Shown here: positions 41,702-53,034 of the stretch, piece by piece
Position numbering within the stretch: position 1 is the stretch's first letter
Layout of the letters: each line of letters begins with the position of its first letter
Assembly: GCF_027172205.1 (NCBI RefSeq)
Contig: NC_070616.1
Span: 41,699,001-41,763,000, forward strand
Reading direction: 5' to 3'
Origin: Podarcis raffonei
Lineage: Eukaryota > Chordata > Lepidosauria > Squamata > Lacertidae
DNA length: 64,000 bases
Position numbers and translations under genes: made by a program
The notes under the pieces: model-generated
What the model was told of the DNA's origin: nothing
Seen by the model: the letters and a program-made list of their open reading frames with translations, nothing else
The model's database searches: none

Positions 41702-44700
41702 TGTTATAGAAGAGTATTTTCTTAATTACCAGCATATACCTGACAGCATACAAAAGTTTTCAATATTTATGAGGAGGACATGGATGGAAGAGTGATTGAA
41801 CTGTGAGAGATGGGATAAGTGAAGCTTGAATTGGGCTCCTCAACTCCTGAAGAAGTGGCCTAGGTTGTGAGGGTCTCTATCTCCTCAACTTGACCAGCCA
41901 ATACTAGATGAGATCCAATGACCTAAATATCTCTTTTCTTACAGCAATAAAAAGCTCATAGGTTGTGAGCCCCCAGAAAACTAAGTCCCAGAGACCACTG
42001 GTCTGGGAAGGATGGTAGTAAATTGCTATTCTTGTGTGAAATACTGAGAGGAACCTTATGGGATTACTGAACTTTGTGGGATTACTGAAAAGTTGATGAA
42101 AATTCTCCCCCTCAATCTCCATATCAACCATTCCTATAAAGTAATCAAAACTAGAAATGTCTATGCTGTGAGAAATTCTGTTTTGGATTAACTTCTAAGA
42201 GAGAAATCTGGAGCAAAGACCTGAAGGACAACAGTAGCCTATTCTTGCTTACAATCTGAAAACCAGAAGCACATTCTACACAACATCAATATTTCAGTTT
42301 GCTATTGTTATCATTTATTTAAGATTGCCTCTTAAAATTACTAGGTAAAAATTGGAACCTGGTTAAGACAATATACTTAAATGTAAGTCAGTTTTGGAAA
42401 TTGGACTTCATCAATTTGTATTTCTCTATTTTGCTTCACCAAGCTGTGAATCACACTGACCTATGAGAAGAAAAAATTGATTTCCCAAATTGCTGTAGTT
42501 CCCACAAAAAACATGCAATCCTTGTGCTTCAAAATGCAACTTCTGTATTATGGAAATTAGCTCCAAAGTTAGTGGTAGGAACACTGCAGCCTAGCAGCCT
42601 ACTCTAGTGTTCTTTACTCTCCACACCTTTGTTAAACAGAACAATATAATTATTTAAAAGTTTAGGTAAAATTGTGTATTTGTTAAGGCTGTGTAGAAAT
42701 GGCAACTTGAAATTCTTCACTTTATTTGTGGGATGAGAAATGGTGAGGGCAGGCAGTTCTCTCAATTTCTCTAGAGGAAGAATAAAAGATCACAACAATT
42801 TATTAGGGCTGGGGCTCACCATTAGGACAGTTTATTTATTAATTTTCAGGGCAATAAATAAGTAAATTAAAGGATGGTGTTCAAGTAGAGAAAATTATGT
42901 CAAGTGATCTTTTTCTAGTGGAGAAATGAGAAAAAGTAAACTCTCAAAAGTTTTCTCAATAAAAAAATCATTTGAGAAATTTGGGCTCAGCTCCAATATT
43001 TGAGGCCAGCAGCAAAATATAGTAATTTACTTTAGCCTAACTATGCAATTGATTTTTAAAAGCTCAGAGTCTAAATCCATTGAGTTAACTAGATCTGCAG
43101 CAATCTGATGCCAAAACGCTTACGTGGGTCGATTGCTCTAGATACTACTCTACTTAAAAAGCAATATCAATAGGAAAATTGATGGGAAATGTTGCCAGTA
43201 TTTGTCTCTTAAGACTAAAACGGCACATCACTAGCTCACTTCTAAGCCTATTGACTTTAGCAAGCAGTAAGGTTGCTTATGTGAGAAACTGTTCTATTCC
43301 CCTTGTGGTGGAAGTTCCTGCAGCCCTCCTACAAAGTCACTTCTAGGGGTCTGAAGCAGTTTTTCAGGGTGTTTCTCGGGTCTGCAGCTGGAGAGGGGAG
43401 AACCTCATGCAACCCCCTCCCTTGTATGGGTGGAGAAGGGTTCCTTTGACTCAGGCATGGGTGGCAATGGCTGTTTCCATCCAAACAATTGCATTAGAAT
43501 GAAATCCAATGGAGTTCAGTGCAGTTTTGTCGCACCAAAAGCATTATTTTTTACGGATGAGGGATGTGCAGCCTAAGGTCATATTTTCTACAACATTTTT
43601 CATAGCAATAAGTATTTGGTGGATAAATGGTTAAATATCTGGAAACAAAAACCACTCTGTTGTCTTGGGATAATACCCTTGAGCGGTCTCATCAAATTCA
43701 ATGTTGGTTTCAAGTTTGCACTGCAAGATACATTTTTGCTATGTTATTTACATATCTAAATCCTATACTGAACAAAAAGCACATTGCAATCAAATGGATA
43801 AGTCACCAGAGCTTTTGCTATATGTGGAGCATTAGAAATAGGCTGAGATAAAAGGCAGTACAAGCTCGCTTTCATGTTTGGACTTTGATCACATTATGCA
43901 ATTCTGCATTGCCTCATTCTGCACCATAAAAATAAGGTTTACTTGGTCTGTTTATTGATGTGCTTTTTCCCTAACTATTTTTATTTTAGAGGGATTCAAG
44001 TATTTTTCAGATGCTCTGTCCAATGTCATTCTGCAGTGCGCAAGTTCCTTTATCAGTGGAAATCTTTGAGGGCTGCCTCTTGCACTGGAAGGGTGGTTTT
44101 ATGACTTCCCTGGTGCCATCAAGTTCTGCATTGCAGAAGTTTGGGGTGCACTTGGCAGAGAGATCCATCTCAGATTGCTTTTTGTTGCTTGCTCATCTTA
44201 TTTTTATCCATAGTCACCTCCATGGCAGTTAATTCAATGCAAGCACTGGTCCTCACTGCAATCATGTTAGCCAAAGCCACTTTAAGCTTTGTGATTTGCC
44301 CAGGTGGGGGCAATGGAATTGTGTTCACATATAGTCTATAGAGTATAGAATTCAAGCTCAGAATCCATCTTCCTATCCCAAAGCAGGCACTCTGGGATTT
44401 GCCTTTTGCACTGATCAGCTCTATCAGAAAATCTGCTCAGCACTTTTAGCTTCTGCATTGCTGAAGTTCAGTAGACACTGATGCAGGATGGTGGCTGCAG
44501 TGGTGCTTGCATTTTGCAGCAAATATAACCTTTAATTATCGGCATACAAAACACAGCACCCCACTGCTGTGTGAGCCTTCTCTAAATTTTATGATGAATC
44601 ATTCTGCAAAAGTCCATCCTGATTCCCACAGATTCCCCATGCTATGAGAAAAGGTTCCTTGTCAAATAATGATTATTAATAAAAATAAATACCAATAAAA

Positions 44701-47331
44701 CATTATTTCAAATACATTGGGTTTTTGTTGCAGAAGTTATGTGAGCCTGGTTTGATTTTACACAATGCTGTTGATCAGAATTCCTATTCTTTATTGAATT
44801 TCTTCATACACACTTTATTGTGAGTTGCAGTTTATTTAAATGTTCAGAAATGCTAATACTGTAATAATAACAGCCAGCAGTTCTTCCCGTGGTAGTTCTG
44901 CAGTGCATCAGTTATGGGATGTTCTGCATCAGGGATGCTTATGATTGGTGAATGGAGTTCCAGAGCTATCACAAGAACTTCCAAAGTGACACTTCTTTCA
45001 GGCTAAGTTTAGCATCCTTCATTCCAAAGTCATTCTTGCCTTAGGGCACAATACTTTCCTACACTCCTAGAAAACGCTTTGTTTTATTTTTTACCAGAGA
45101 GCTGTTTGGAAGTGGATGATTCCATCCTGCATGGAAGCAAGTAGGACCCCTCCTTTCTCATTTGGGGAGCTGCATTTTGTATGGGACTAGGCAGGCAGAA
45201 TCTTTCCCCACTCTGCTCTGCCATTTAGAGGAGTGGAGCTTAGAGCAAATTGTGGGATGGCTCCCCCCCCATCCCTTCCTCTTCTCGGAGTTGCACTTTG
45301 CTGTCAAGAAAAAACACTTATTATCCACTTTAAAAAAACAAAACCAAAATAAATATTTCCATTATGTATTTTGTAGCATCATTTCCCCATCCCAACTAAC
45401 ACAAATTCGCCAGTGCAATCAAGGTATCCCTTAGGACTGAAGTACACAGGAAGCTGCCTTATGCTGAGTCAGACCACTGGATTCATCTTGCTTAGCACTG
45501 TCTCACTGACTAGGGGTGACACTCCAGGGTTTGAAACAAGGGGGCATTCCCACCCTGGAGATTGAAGATGAGGCAAAGGTGAAGCTTTATCCCTGAGCTA
45601 TGGCCCTCCCCCTTTGGTAAAAGACAAGAAGCTGAAGAACATTTCCTGGCCCTTCCATTCATTTTGCATAGAGTCAGTTGGGATGCCCCCATGGGGTATT
45701 TTGCCCCCCTAACATGAAGCTTGCCCCCTAACATGAATCCTGGCTACGTCCATGGATCCCCCACTCTCTGAAATCTGCTTCATTTTGAGGGTGTGGTTTG
45801 GCTCAGATGTTAAAAGACTCCCCTTTTCACTTTCAATGGCACGTATTGGGGCACAGAAGGGTCAAATCACATTTCACATTTCTGAAAGAGCAATGAGTAT
45901 TTTTTCACATCAAGGTGCCGATCATGAATGCCTTTCCCCGAAGTTATCGATTCCAATGGAGTTAAGTTTTGAGCAAGTCTTATTTTGAAGCTCAGTTTTT
46001 GCTTCAGTTGGAATTTCCTTGGAAAGTGCCCTTCCTTCAAGTAACTGCAGGGATCCTGCAGCTGGGAGGGGCGGGGTAGAGCTACTTACGGGCGGGGGGG
46101 CTTGCCCCGCCCCTTGAGGCGCACCGTCTCCTGACCGCCCCCATTGCATTTTGCATGGAAACAAATGTAGGCAGCCGCAGATGGCAGGTGGAGAGCATCA
46201 CTGCCCCCTCCCCAAGCCACGCCCACCACCAGACCCCCCCCTCCCCGCGCCTACCTGGTAGGTGGAAAGATCGTGGTTATGGCGCTCCTCGATGTCGGTG
46301 AGTTGGCGCTCCAGGGACTCCTTGGTGCCGCGGACGGATTCGAGCTCGATGCTCTTAGCCTGGAGCTGCCGTCGGTACTCGGAGATCTCCTCCTTGGCCG
46401 AGCGGATGGCTTCCTTGTTCTGCTCGGCGGCCTCGGTGAGCTTGGCGTAGCGGCACTTGAACCACTCCTCGGCCTGGACCATGTTCTGGTCGGAGTGGCA
46501 CTCGAGCTGGGAGCGGATCTCCTTCAGGGCGGACGACAGGTCTGTCTTCAGGTAGTCCTTGCGCTCGACGGTGACGTGCGAGGCCTGGATCTGGGCTAGG
46601 AGGTCGGCCACCTCCTCCTCGTGGTTGCCGCGGAGGAAAGCCACTTCGTCCTGCAAGGACTGCACCTTCTTGTCCAGCTCGACCTTGACCATGGACGACT
46701 CCTCGATGTCCTTGCGCAGAGCGCGGATGATGGCCTCGGTGTCGTCCCGGAGGCGCGCCTCGTCCTCGAAGCGTTCCTTGAGGCGCTGGATGTCCTCCTC
46801 CAGGTGCTCCGAGTCGAGCTGCAGCGCCGCCTTCTCGTGGTTGACTTGCTCGAGGGCGCAGCGCAGCTCCCGCAGCTCCTGCTCGAAGGCGTCGCCCAGC
46901 TGAGAGCGGCCCGCCTGCTTCTGCCGCAGCGCCGCGATCTCGTTCTCCAGCTCCTTGTTCTGCTGCTCCAGCGAGTGCACTTTCTCGATGTAGCCGGCGA
47001 AGCGGTCGTTGAGGCCCTGCAGCTGCTCCTTCTCGTTGGAGCGGCTCAGCTTCAGCTCGCCGCTGCCTCCGCCGCCGCCGCCGCCGTTGAAGAGCGACGA
47101 CTGGCTCAGCTCCAGGCTCTCGGAAGAGCTCAGCACCGTCGAGCCGTAGGAAGCCCGCGCCGCGCCCAGGTTGCGCTTGTAGGACGAAGAGACGGTGCTG
47201 GGGGAGCTCCGCGACCAGGACTGGGACCTGAAGCCGCTGGAAGGCGACATGCTGGCCCGGCTGAAGGTGGTCCGGCTGTCGGCCACCCGCCGGTAAGACG
47301 GGTTGCTTAGAGGCTCCAGCGTGTAGCTCAT
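37182..47331 (-). CDS. NEFM: NEFM, neurofilament medium polypeptide (three exons)
   Basis: Coding exons 47331-46255, 41466-41342 and 38787-37182 join in frame to 935 codons plus stop (human about 916). NEFM co-assembles with NEFL; its long phosphorylated tail extends from the filament and contributes to spacing and axon calibre. Head: [20 protein letters not shown], then [20 protein letters not shown], with a poly-Gly run at 83-89. The rod starts at [12 protein letters not shown] (about 107-118) and ends [17 protein letters not shown]. The tail opens [20 protein letters not shown], then [20 protein letters not shown], followed by a Glu-rich block, an (S/T)PEK repeat array, and the conserved end [20 protein letters not shown]...EVKESD. 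Both introns are GT-AG at the positions used by NEFL introns 1 and 2. It is convergent with NEFL. Confidence 0.97.
37665..38066 (-). repeat. NEFM: (S/T)PEK repeat array in NEFM tail
   Basis: I count 22 (S/T)PEK units (10 SPEK, 12 TPEK), mostly as alternating A(A)SPEK and AGTPEK, bracketed by one SPAK and one SPVK. KSP-type Ser-Pro/Thr-Pro sites in neurofilament tails are known targets of proline-directed kinases (CDK5, ERK). The near-identical DNA units suggest expansion by unequal exchange or slippage. Confidence 0.92.
39028..39175. repeat. Palindromic miniature element, best copy of the CTCCA...TGGAG family
   Basis: The left end AGGGATGGGGAACCTG is inversely repeated at the right end AGGTTCCCCAACCCTGA. 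The internal arms GAACTACAGCTCCTATCATC and GAGTTGTGGTTC also pair. About 148 bp, non-coding. Confidence 0.72.
39803..39838. repeat. (GC/AC)n alternating microsatellite
   Basis: GTGCGCGTGCGCGCGCAC followed by an AC run: an uninterrupted alternating purine-pyrimidine tract able in principle to adopt Z-DNA. Confidence 0.85.
40105..40285 (+). mobile_element. tRNA-derived SINE (GCTCAGTGGTAGA type)
   Basis: Head TAGCTCAGTGGTAGAACATC with B box GGTTCAATCTCC. The body contains GAGAGGACCCTGCCTGGAAC, CTGGAGAGCCTCTGCCAGTC and GACAGTACTGAGTTAGATGG. This is the best-preserved copy of the family in the window. A partial 3' piece follows at about 40330-40415. Confidence 0.85.
41342..41466 (-). CDS. NEFM: NEFM coding exon 2
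   Basis: 125 nt encoding [20 protein letters not shown] and [20 protein letters not shown] followed by Y and two bases of Arg. This matches vertebrate NEFM closely. Acceptor TTGCAG|GATACG, donor ACAG|GTATAG. Confidence 0.97.
41631..41698. repeat. (GT)n(GA)n compound microsatellite
   Basis: GT run at 41631-41657 followed directly by a GA run to 41698, inside NEFM intron 1. Confidence 0.95.
45443..45615 (-). mobile_element. tRNA-derived SINE (GCTCAGTGGTAGA type), reverse
   Basis: The reversed 3' part (CAGGAAGCTGCCTTATGCTG, AGTCAGACCACTGGATTCAT) and reversed head (CCCTGAGCTATGGCCCTCC) match the forward copies. Located in NEFM intron 1. Confidence 0.8.
46255..47331 (-). CDS. NEFM: NEFM coding exon 1 (head and most of rod)
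   Basis: 359 codons ending HNHDLSTYQ in phase 0. GC-rich. The start is chosen because [16 protein letters not shown] matches the NEFM N terminus and the ATG lies about 70 bp from the TATA box. The run of seven glycines at 83-89 corresponds to GGSGPGG in the human head. Confidence 0.97.
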
Positions 47332-47400
47332 CTTGGAAGACTTGGTGAGAGGCGCTCGGCGCTGAGTTCAGGGCAGCGGGGACTCGGCAGAAGGCAGCGC

Positions 47401-47408
47401 CTTATATA
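47401..47408 (-). promoter_or_regulatory. NEFM: TATA box of NEFM
   Basis: CTTATATA on the + strand reads TATATAAG toward NEFM, about 70 bp upstream of its ATG. Transcription would start near 47372, giving a 5' UTR of about 40 nt. Confidence 0.8.
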
Positions 47409-48220
47409 CCGGAGACGCACGTTGCCTCTGAAGGGGACATGCCGGCCGGTATGAGGTAGCGAGGAGAGGCGTGGCCAAGGGACAGAAGCCCCGCCCTTTG
47501 AGAGTAAGCCACACCCTTTCCTTCAGATTCTCCCCTGGAAAGAGGCACCCGAATGCCAGACTGTCCTTTCATAAACTCCTTCCTTCCTTGGCTACTTCCC
47601 CCCTCCACACCCCACTGCGCGCCTTCTGAACGGAATTTGAACGTTCACTTACGGTTCTGGTGCACTTTTTTCTGCGAGGTGAGTCTCACAATGTTCAGTG
47701 GGGCTTAAGTGTGCATATAGGAGTGCAATGGTGCACATTCTCCCCCACCCCATGGCAACCCGCTCCTCACCCACATTTCTACCTCCTTATTCTTGTTTCA
47801 TCCAATCCTCCCCTCCCCCCCGTCTCCCCCCAAGTCCCCCCCCCTCATTTCCTGCCCCGGCTCCAGACGTCGCTGCAGCGGCCCCCTGTGGAGCAGTCAC
47901 CCAACGAGCCGCCGCCTGGCCCACATCGGGCAGGGTGGTGACAGTGGCAGGGGGGCGGCGTGAGTGGCTACTGGATCCCTTTCTAGGAGATCCAGGCAAG
48001 CATCGTGCTCTGGGTTTGTGGGGGTGGGGCGATCTGCAGCGGTGGGTTTTCAGGTAAGGCGCGGGCGCGTGTCTTGTCTGTGTCAGTCATGGCGGCTTCA
48101 GCACCAAGGCCAGAGCCGCAGGGAAAAACGGGCCGTGGACGGCCTAAGGAGGAAGAGTTTCGCTGCTGAATAAACCTCCCCAGTACAGGCGTGCGTGTGT
48201 GTGTTTGGTGCCTGAATTTT
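47409..48220 (-). promoter_or_regulatory. NEFM upstream flank, GC- and CpG-rich
   Basis: The GC-rich flank includes a C-rich tract (47811-47850) and a CpG-dense block around 47866-47960. Part of the latter (GACAGTGGCAGGGGGGCGGC) may be repeat-derived. It is the expected proximal regulatory region of NEFM, but no individual factor site is proven. Confidence 0.45.
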
Positions 48221-48379
48221 TGCTTCTAAACTGACATAGCAAAGCTCGGCCGTTCTGCCGCTTTTCTGCAAAGATCTAAAAGTGGAGCTGATTCCCCATC
48301 TGCAATGCAGAGCGGCAGGAAGAGCCCCTTCCTAACCCTTTCGATTTCCCAGCAAAGAATTTCTCTTTCCTGAAAAACA

Positions 48380-48545
48380 AGCAAGACTTTTCTATTAAAA
48401 TATGACAGAGCCTCATTAAAAAGAATCGCGGTAATCAAAGGATCTGTAGTTAAAGTACCTATCAAGGGCTTGACATTGAAAGGTCAGACAGCCCAGGGCG
48501 GTGGCTGATTGGGGCGGGAAGAGAGATTTAAAAGGAAGAGATGTC
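48380..48545. promoter_or_regulatory. Candidate distal enhancer of NEFM
   Basis: About 1.1 kb upstream of NEFM. A repeat-poor stretch contains CATTAAAAAG, GGTAATCAAAGGATC (TCF/LEF-like ATCAAAG) and a GATTGGGGCGGGAAGAG box. Inference from motif texture only. Confidence 0.25.
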
Positions 48546-50110
48546 TAAAGTAGTTAAGAGCTGGGAAGGCTACCTTACAGTCCAGCCTTTAACCATTGTA
48601 TGAGTGATATTGCATTCACTGAGTCTATCCTTTTTAAAATCGGCATTGTCACATTCTTAATAGCTGTCCCATCTGTCTATCTATCCTTCTATTCATTACA
48701 CACCCGCAATGAGCTATTATTTTATATATTAAAAATACACATATTGTTTGCTGCAATAGACTTACATGGCAACTCCCATGTTTCATTTCTGAAACCTATG
48801 AGGCTCTTCACATCTGAAGAAAGTGAGTTTCCATGGAACTAAGTGGGATTTACTGTACTGAAGACATTCATAAAATTGGGCTGCACAGCTTGCAATTTCA
48901 TTGCAGCAGCAGGTGCTCATCCCACACTCCACTTATTTCACAACGGCCCCACTGAGTCTAGTGGAACAACTCTAGAGTAAGTTGTTCATGAACTGGATCA
49001 TTCCACACTCAGTGGAATTGGTGTGGCATGGTGTTTTTAAAACAAAACAAAACAAAACAAGCAGTTTAAAAATGGTGTTTTTTTTAAAAAAAAGAATTGA
49101 ATAAGTGAGTGAGAATTCATTTCTAAACCGAGGGAAGACTTCTCTGTGTGTATCCCATGGCAAATGATGAAACACAGGCATGCCTGAAGGACTTTTTCTC
49201 AGAAGTAAGTCCTACTTCATGAAATGGAGCTCCTTCCATGTAGGTGTGGAGCCTCATTCAGACTTGTTTTACAGCTCTTGCCTTTGCAGAGTTCAGAACA
49301 TGCATTCAGATTTCTAAGGAGGCACCTGCGAAATGATTCTAAGCTTGGCTAACTATAAGTCCTGTGTGTGTGTGTTTGTGAGAGATAGATAGAAAGAGAG
49401 GTTATTCTTGTATTCTTGTTTGTGTAAGAGAGGTTATTCATGGTGCCACTATTACCCAAAGTTGGAAGATCAACTTTGAAAGCCATCCGGAAGTCCACGC
49501 TGCTGCTGGCTCATTAATATGGTGTTGTCATAGAACTGCAGCACTGCAGTCAGCAGAGAAAGGAGACTGAAGCAGGCTTCTCTGGGACATTTGCAGAGTT
49601 GCATTTGCACAGACAGCTTGTTAGACGGACTCTTTTTAATATTCTTCCGACCATATGTCACCCAAAGGTGCCATTTTTATCACAGCTTGCATCCTGTGTA
49701 TATTAAGACTGCAAACATGCTTGGGAACAAGCCCCATTGAAATAATGGGACTGACTCCTGAGTAGAGATGGGTAGGACTGTGCTGCTTGAATCATTGTAA
49801 TACTGAGATATTTCCCAAGATTCTCAAAATGCTGAAGTGTGAAGCAATCTGCTTAGTTAGCACTGGGAAGAGAAGGGGTAGTAGATGAAGGCAGAAATCA
49901 ATGTCTGAATGGTGCAGCAAAGCTTTTTAAAGTGCTAGTCCTAGTGGGGGATGGGGAAGGAAGACAGCATGTGGGCAGGATATAATTCTTTGGGCTGTAC
50001 AAGAAGAAATTCACTTTACAGCAAAACCAATATTTACTCTTTGCAAGGCACACAACACTAGGCATTGTGAACATTTGCAATCCTGTTTCCATTGAATGCA
50101 GGAGGACTTC
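48546..50110. other. Intergenic, mostly unassigned
   Basis: No gene seen. 49690-49790 (GACTGCAAACATGCTTGGGA, AAGCCCCATTGAAATAATGG) is a copy of the AAGTCCCATTGAA-type interspersed repeat. Confidence 0.4.
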
Positions 50111-50142
50111 TGGGTGGGGGTGGGGGTGGGGGTAGGGGGGGG
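50111..50142 (+). repeat. G-run tract with G-quadruplex potential
   Basis: Four consecutive runs of at least five G separated by single T or TA. The pattern satisfies the usual G-quadruplex rule. Confidence 0.8.
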
Positions 50143-50480
50143 GAACTGGACATCTGCACATTTATTTAGGGGAAAGCATTCCTGAAGTCAGTAGCCTTCC
50201 TTCTAAATAAGCATGCTTGGGAGCATGGTGGTGGGAGGGGCTATAAGAATGTCAAACCATTTAAGGGAATGAAGAGACATAATGTGGCTTCTGCATGGAA
50301 TTTACTTGGAAGTAAGTGACAAGGATTTCAGTGCAACTTCTGATGATGTGTTCTTGATCATGGTAGGCTAAACTGGCATGAATCCAAATAGTTCAGATTA
50401 GCTAGACTGTGAATGAGGCTCTTAAGTGTCTGCAAAGGCAAAATAATACCGGTATGTGCCAAGCTGGCTTAAGGTTATGT

Positions 50481-50540
50481 TCTATCTATCTATCTATCTA
50501 TCATCTATCTATCTATCATCTATCTATCTATCTCTATCAT
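50481..50540. repeat. (TATC)n microsatellite with interruptions
   Basis: TATC units interrupted by ATC steps, in three blocks. Confidence 0.95.
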
Positions 50541-50544
50541 CTCC

Positions 50545-50670
50545 AGTGCTATTTTTCTAGAAAAAGAGGTGCCAGAACTCACCATGAACCCCTCCCTTGT
50601 TCTCTAATAATGGCAATGGCACCCACCTGAGAGGGGGTGGAACTGAGTTCTGGTGAGTTCCATCTTTTAA
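50545..50670. repeat. Unclassified interspersed repeat fragment
   Basis: CAGTGCTATTTTTCTAGAAAA, then AGAGGTGCCAGAACTCACCA and GGAACTGAGTTCTGGTGAGT. A phrase set common in squamate DNA. It contains paired arms around GAACTCACC/GGTGAGTTC. Family not named. Confidence 0.45.
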
Positions 50671-50756
50671 AAAGCCCCATATATATCCAATATATCAAAC
50701 AATTTGATACAATTTGAAAAGAAAAGAATAATCTTATACTTTGTAAGGAGGTTGGT

Positions 50757-50870
50757 TGTATCCCAGACTTGTCTTACACTGAAGTTAATGGACATAAGTT
50801 ACTTAGGTTCATGGTTTTCAATGGTTCTTCTCTGAGTAGGACTTAGTTGGCTACAATCCAATGCTATGAT
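50757..50870. repeat. AAGTCCCATTGAA-type interspersed repeat
   Basis: GGTTGTATCCCAGACTTG, ACTGAAGTTAATGGACATAAG and TTCTCTGAGTAGGACTTAG are shared with 55390-55830 and others. Confidence 0.5.
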
Positions 50871-50926
50871 GCAAGATGACACTGCAAAAAAGTACCTAAG
50901 CTGTAGCTTGATTTCACAACCAACTA

Positions 50927-50969
50927 TTCCTTCCTTCCTTCCTTCCTTCCTTCCTTCCTTCCTTCCTTC
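50927..50969. repeat. (TTCC)n microsatellite
   Basis: Uninterrupted TTCC run of about ten units. Confidence 0.95.
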
Positions 50970-51677
50970 TGATGTATGGATTACTTGTAAGTCCATCTAA
51001 CACAATGAATGCTTACTCAGCTTGGCATATTTATTGAATTTTTAAAATTCTGAAAACTCTACTTGTCTAATGATTTCAGTGCAGTTATTTTCATAGCCCA
51101 TACAATTCTTCTGATATTGTCATTATTTGAAAGGATCTGTGGCTGCTATTTCCAACCCACATTCTTCAGAGTGGTGTCATTAAAGGCAATAAGGTTGCTT
51201 CAGATTAAGTGAATTATAGCATACTGGAGAAATGAGTGTATATTTATGCAAAAATTTCTATATCTATTTCAGATATTTTTTAATGCAAGATTTTCATTTC
51301 CAATGATTTATTGCTCTTATAACATGAACTCCAGACCATAAATGTGTGGCTGGACAATATTACTTTCCAAATATTTTTATGAAGGTCATATGAAGGTTAA
51401 ATAAATTGGTGGGCTGTTTGCAAAAACTTTTAAAGAAGCCAGTTCAGCTGCAACATCAGTGGCTGCAATTCTGCATTCAATTTGACTGCATATACCCAAC
51501 TATCTTGCAGTTCAGGCACAACTTCTACTTAAGGCAAAATACACATATTTGGAAGATGACTGTTATTTTATTGGAACTGCTTACCATGCCTTCATAGGTT
51601 TTTAACCCTAAAGCTTATTTTTAAGAGGATCCCCTTCCCATCAAAAAACACAATTCCAAGCAGAAGAATCCCTTACA
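50970..51677. other. Intergenic, nothing assigned
   Basis: AT-rich, with no gene or repeat signature I can support. Confidence 0.4.
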
Positions 51678-51765
51678 TTCCAAAGCTCCCATCATTCCTG
51701 ACAAAGCTGGATGGGGCTGATGGGAGCTGGAGTCCAGCAGCAGAGTCCAGGAGTTCAGGTCTACA
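51678..51765. repeat. Partial palindromic element (CTCCA...TGGAG family)
   Basis: AAGCTCCCATCATTCCTGAC and GGGGCTGATGGGAGCTGGAG form inverted arms. Truncated copy. Confidence 0.55.
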
Positions 51766-51952
51766 GATCCCCCACCCCATTCCCACCTCTCTAAAATAAA
51801 GGTTTGCTTTGAAAAAGGTCAGCTATGCCGAGAAAATGGGTTGCATAGTTTTCATTCTGCTTCACCAACAAAACTTCTTAATGAGGAGGCAGTAGAAAAC
51901 CAATGTCATTTTTATTGGCACTTGTTTAAGCTGAGAAAGAGGAAGGAAGAGA

Positions 51953-52140
51953 ACATAATGCAGAGAAGTAACCTATGCTTTGCATACAGAAGTTCCCAAG
52001 TAAATCCCAAGCATCTGCAGTCAAAAGAACGCAGCAGGTGATGTGAAAGATCTCTTCCGGAGAACTTGGAGAGTCGCTACCAGTCAGAGCAGACAGTACT
52101 GACCAAATGGACAAATAGTCTGACCCAAGGGCTGGGCTGG
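51953..52140 (+). mobile_element. tRNA-derived SINE (GCTCAGTGGTAGA type), diverged
   Basis: AACCTATGCTTTGCATACAGA, AACTTGGAGAGTCGCTACCAG, TCAGAGCAGACAGTACTGACC and AAATAGTCTGACCCAAGG follow the order of the 40105 copy. Confidence 0.72.
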
Positions 52141-52144
52141 TATC

Positions 52145-52531
52145 AGTGGTGGACTTGGTTGGGTCTCTTCCGAGGGCCCACACACCAGCAGGGCAGGGGT
52201 GAGAGACAGTGATAAGAGCCACTTGTGACCTGCTTGCTTCAACCACAAGCGCTTGTTCTGGCCACTACCGGCAAGCAAGCAGCTGGTAGCAACCATGATG
52301 AAGAGGAGGAGCAGGTGGTGGAAATGGTGATGAGAATATCTACCCTCAGCCAATCCCCCCACCTTCTCGCCTTCTTCCTTACAACCACTGCCTGTCCATC
52401 TTGTCCTTGTAGATCTTAGCAGGGAGGAAGGAGAGAAGACTAGAATTAGTTGGATCTGCCTGTCATTGGCTCTGGCTCTGCTTACTGTTGGCCCCTCAGC
52501 CTGTCCCACCAATATGCACCACCCACCACTG
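52145..52531 (-). repeat. Unnamed repeat, copy 2 (related to 32096-32370)
   Basis: The reverse complement shares ordered phrases with 32096-32370. The outer ends CAGTGGTGGAC and CCACCCACCACTG are loosely complementary, so it may be a DNA element. It directly abuts the SINE at 51953-52140. Confidence 0.55.
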
Positions 52532-52539
52532 CCTGACAG

Positions 52540-53030
52540 CTGTGCTCCCATTTGAATTTCCCACAATGCCCTGATGCAACACTAAATGAGGGGCGTTGTG
52601 GAAATTTAAACCTAGCCACTCAGGGCAGGAGCTCCAGGGCAGGTGTGCTGGAGGCCTGGCAGCTGTCCAAGGATGCCACATGTCTGTTGAATGCATGTGA
52701 TGGAGCCACCTTCCTGAAGCTAAGCCATTCTGGATCTGGTTGCTGCCTGGATTGGCTCCAGGATTATTCTTATGGTTCCACAATAGCAGGCATGGCCAAC
52801 TCCCAAGAGACTACGATCCACTCACAGAGTTAAAGACTGGCAGTGATCTACCTGTTGGATGTGCCTGCACAATAGGGTCTGCCTATCACTTGCAACTGCA
52901 ATTTATTTTTGTGCTATTCTCTGGCTAGAATATGACAGTTTTGCTGCCTCAAGTTTAGTGGAGAGGTGTCATTTGAAAACACCTGAAAATGTGCTTCTGC
53001 TGGTTTAGTTGCCTGCATGAGACAGGTGGT
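52540..53030. other. Intergenic, nothing firmly assigned
   Basis: No gene. The phrase TGATGCAACACTAAATGAGG and nearby G/C-rich text could be repeat-derived, but this is not supported. Confidence 0.35.
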
Positions 53031-53034
53031 AATA

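Larger units (their letters stand above)
41467..46254 (-). other. NEFM: NEFM intron 1
   Basis: A 4.8-kb intron with donor CTACCAG|GTAGGC. It holds a (GT)n(GA)n microsatellite and a reversed SINE near 45443-45615. No other gene was recognised; short frames at 43627 and 44011 have no family resemblance. Confidence 0.9.

Noticed and set aside
46621-47310. 229-codon + frame opposite NEFM exon 1
   Set aside because: Leu/Val-rich shadow of GC-rich coiled-coil codons; no start context or homology.
50481-50540. Regular short repeats that could suggest a CRISPR-like array
   Set aside because: Simple tetranucleotide microsatellite in a eukaryotic genome, without spacers or associated genes.
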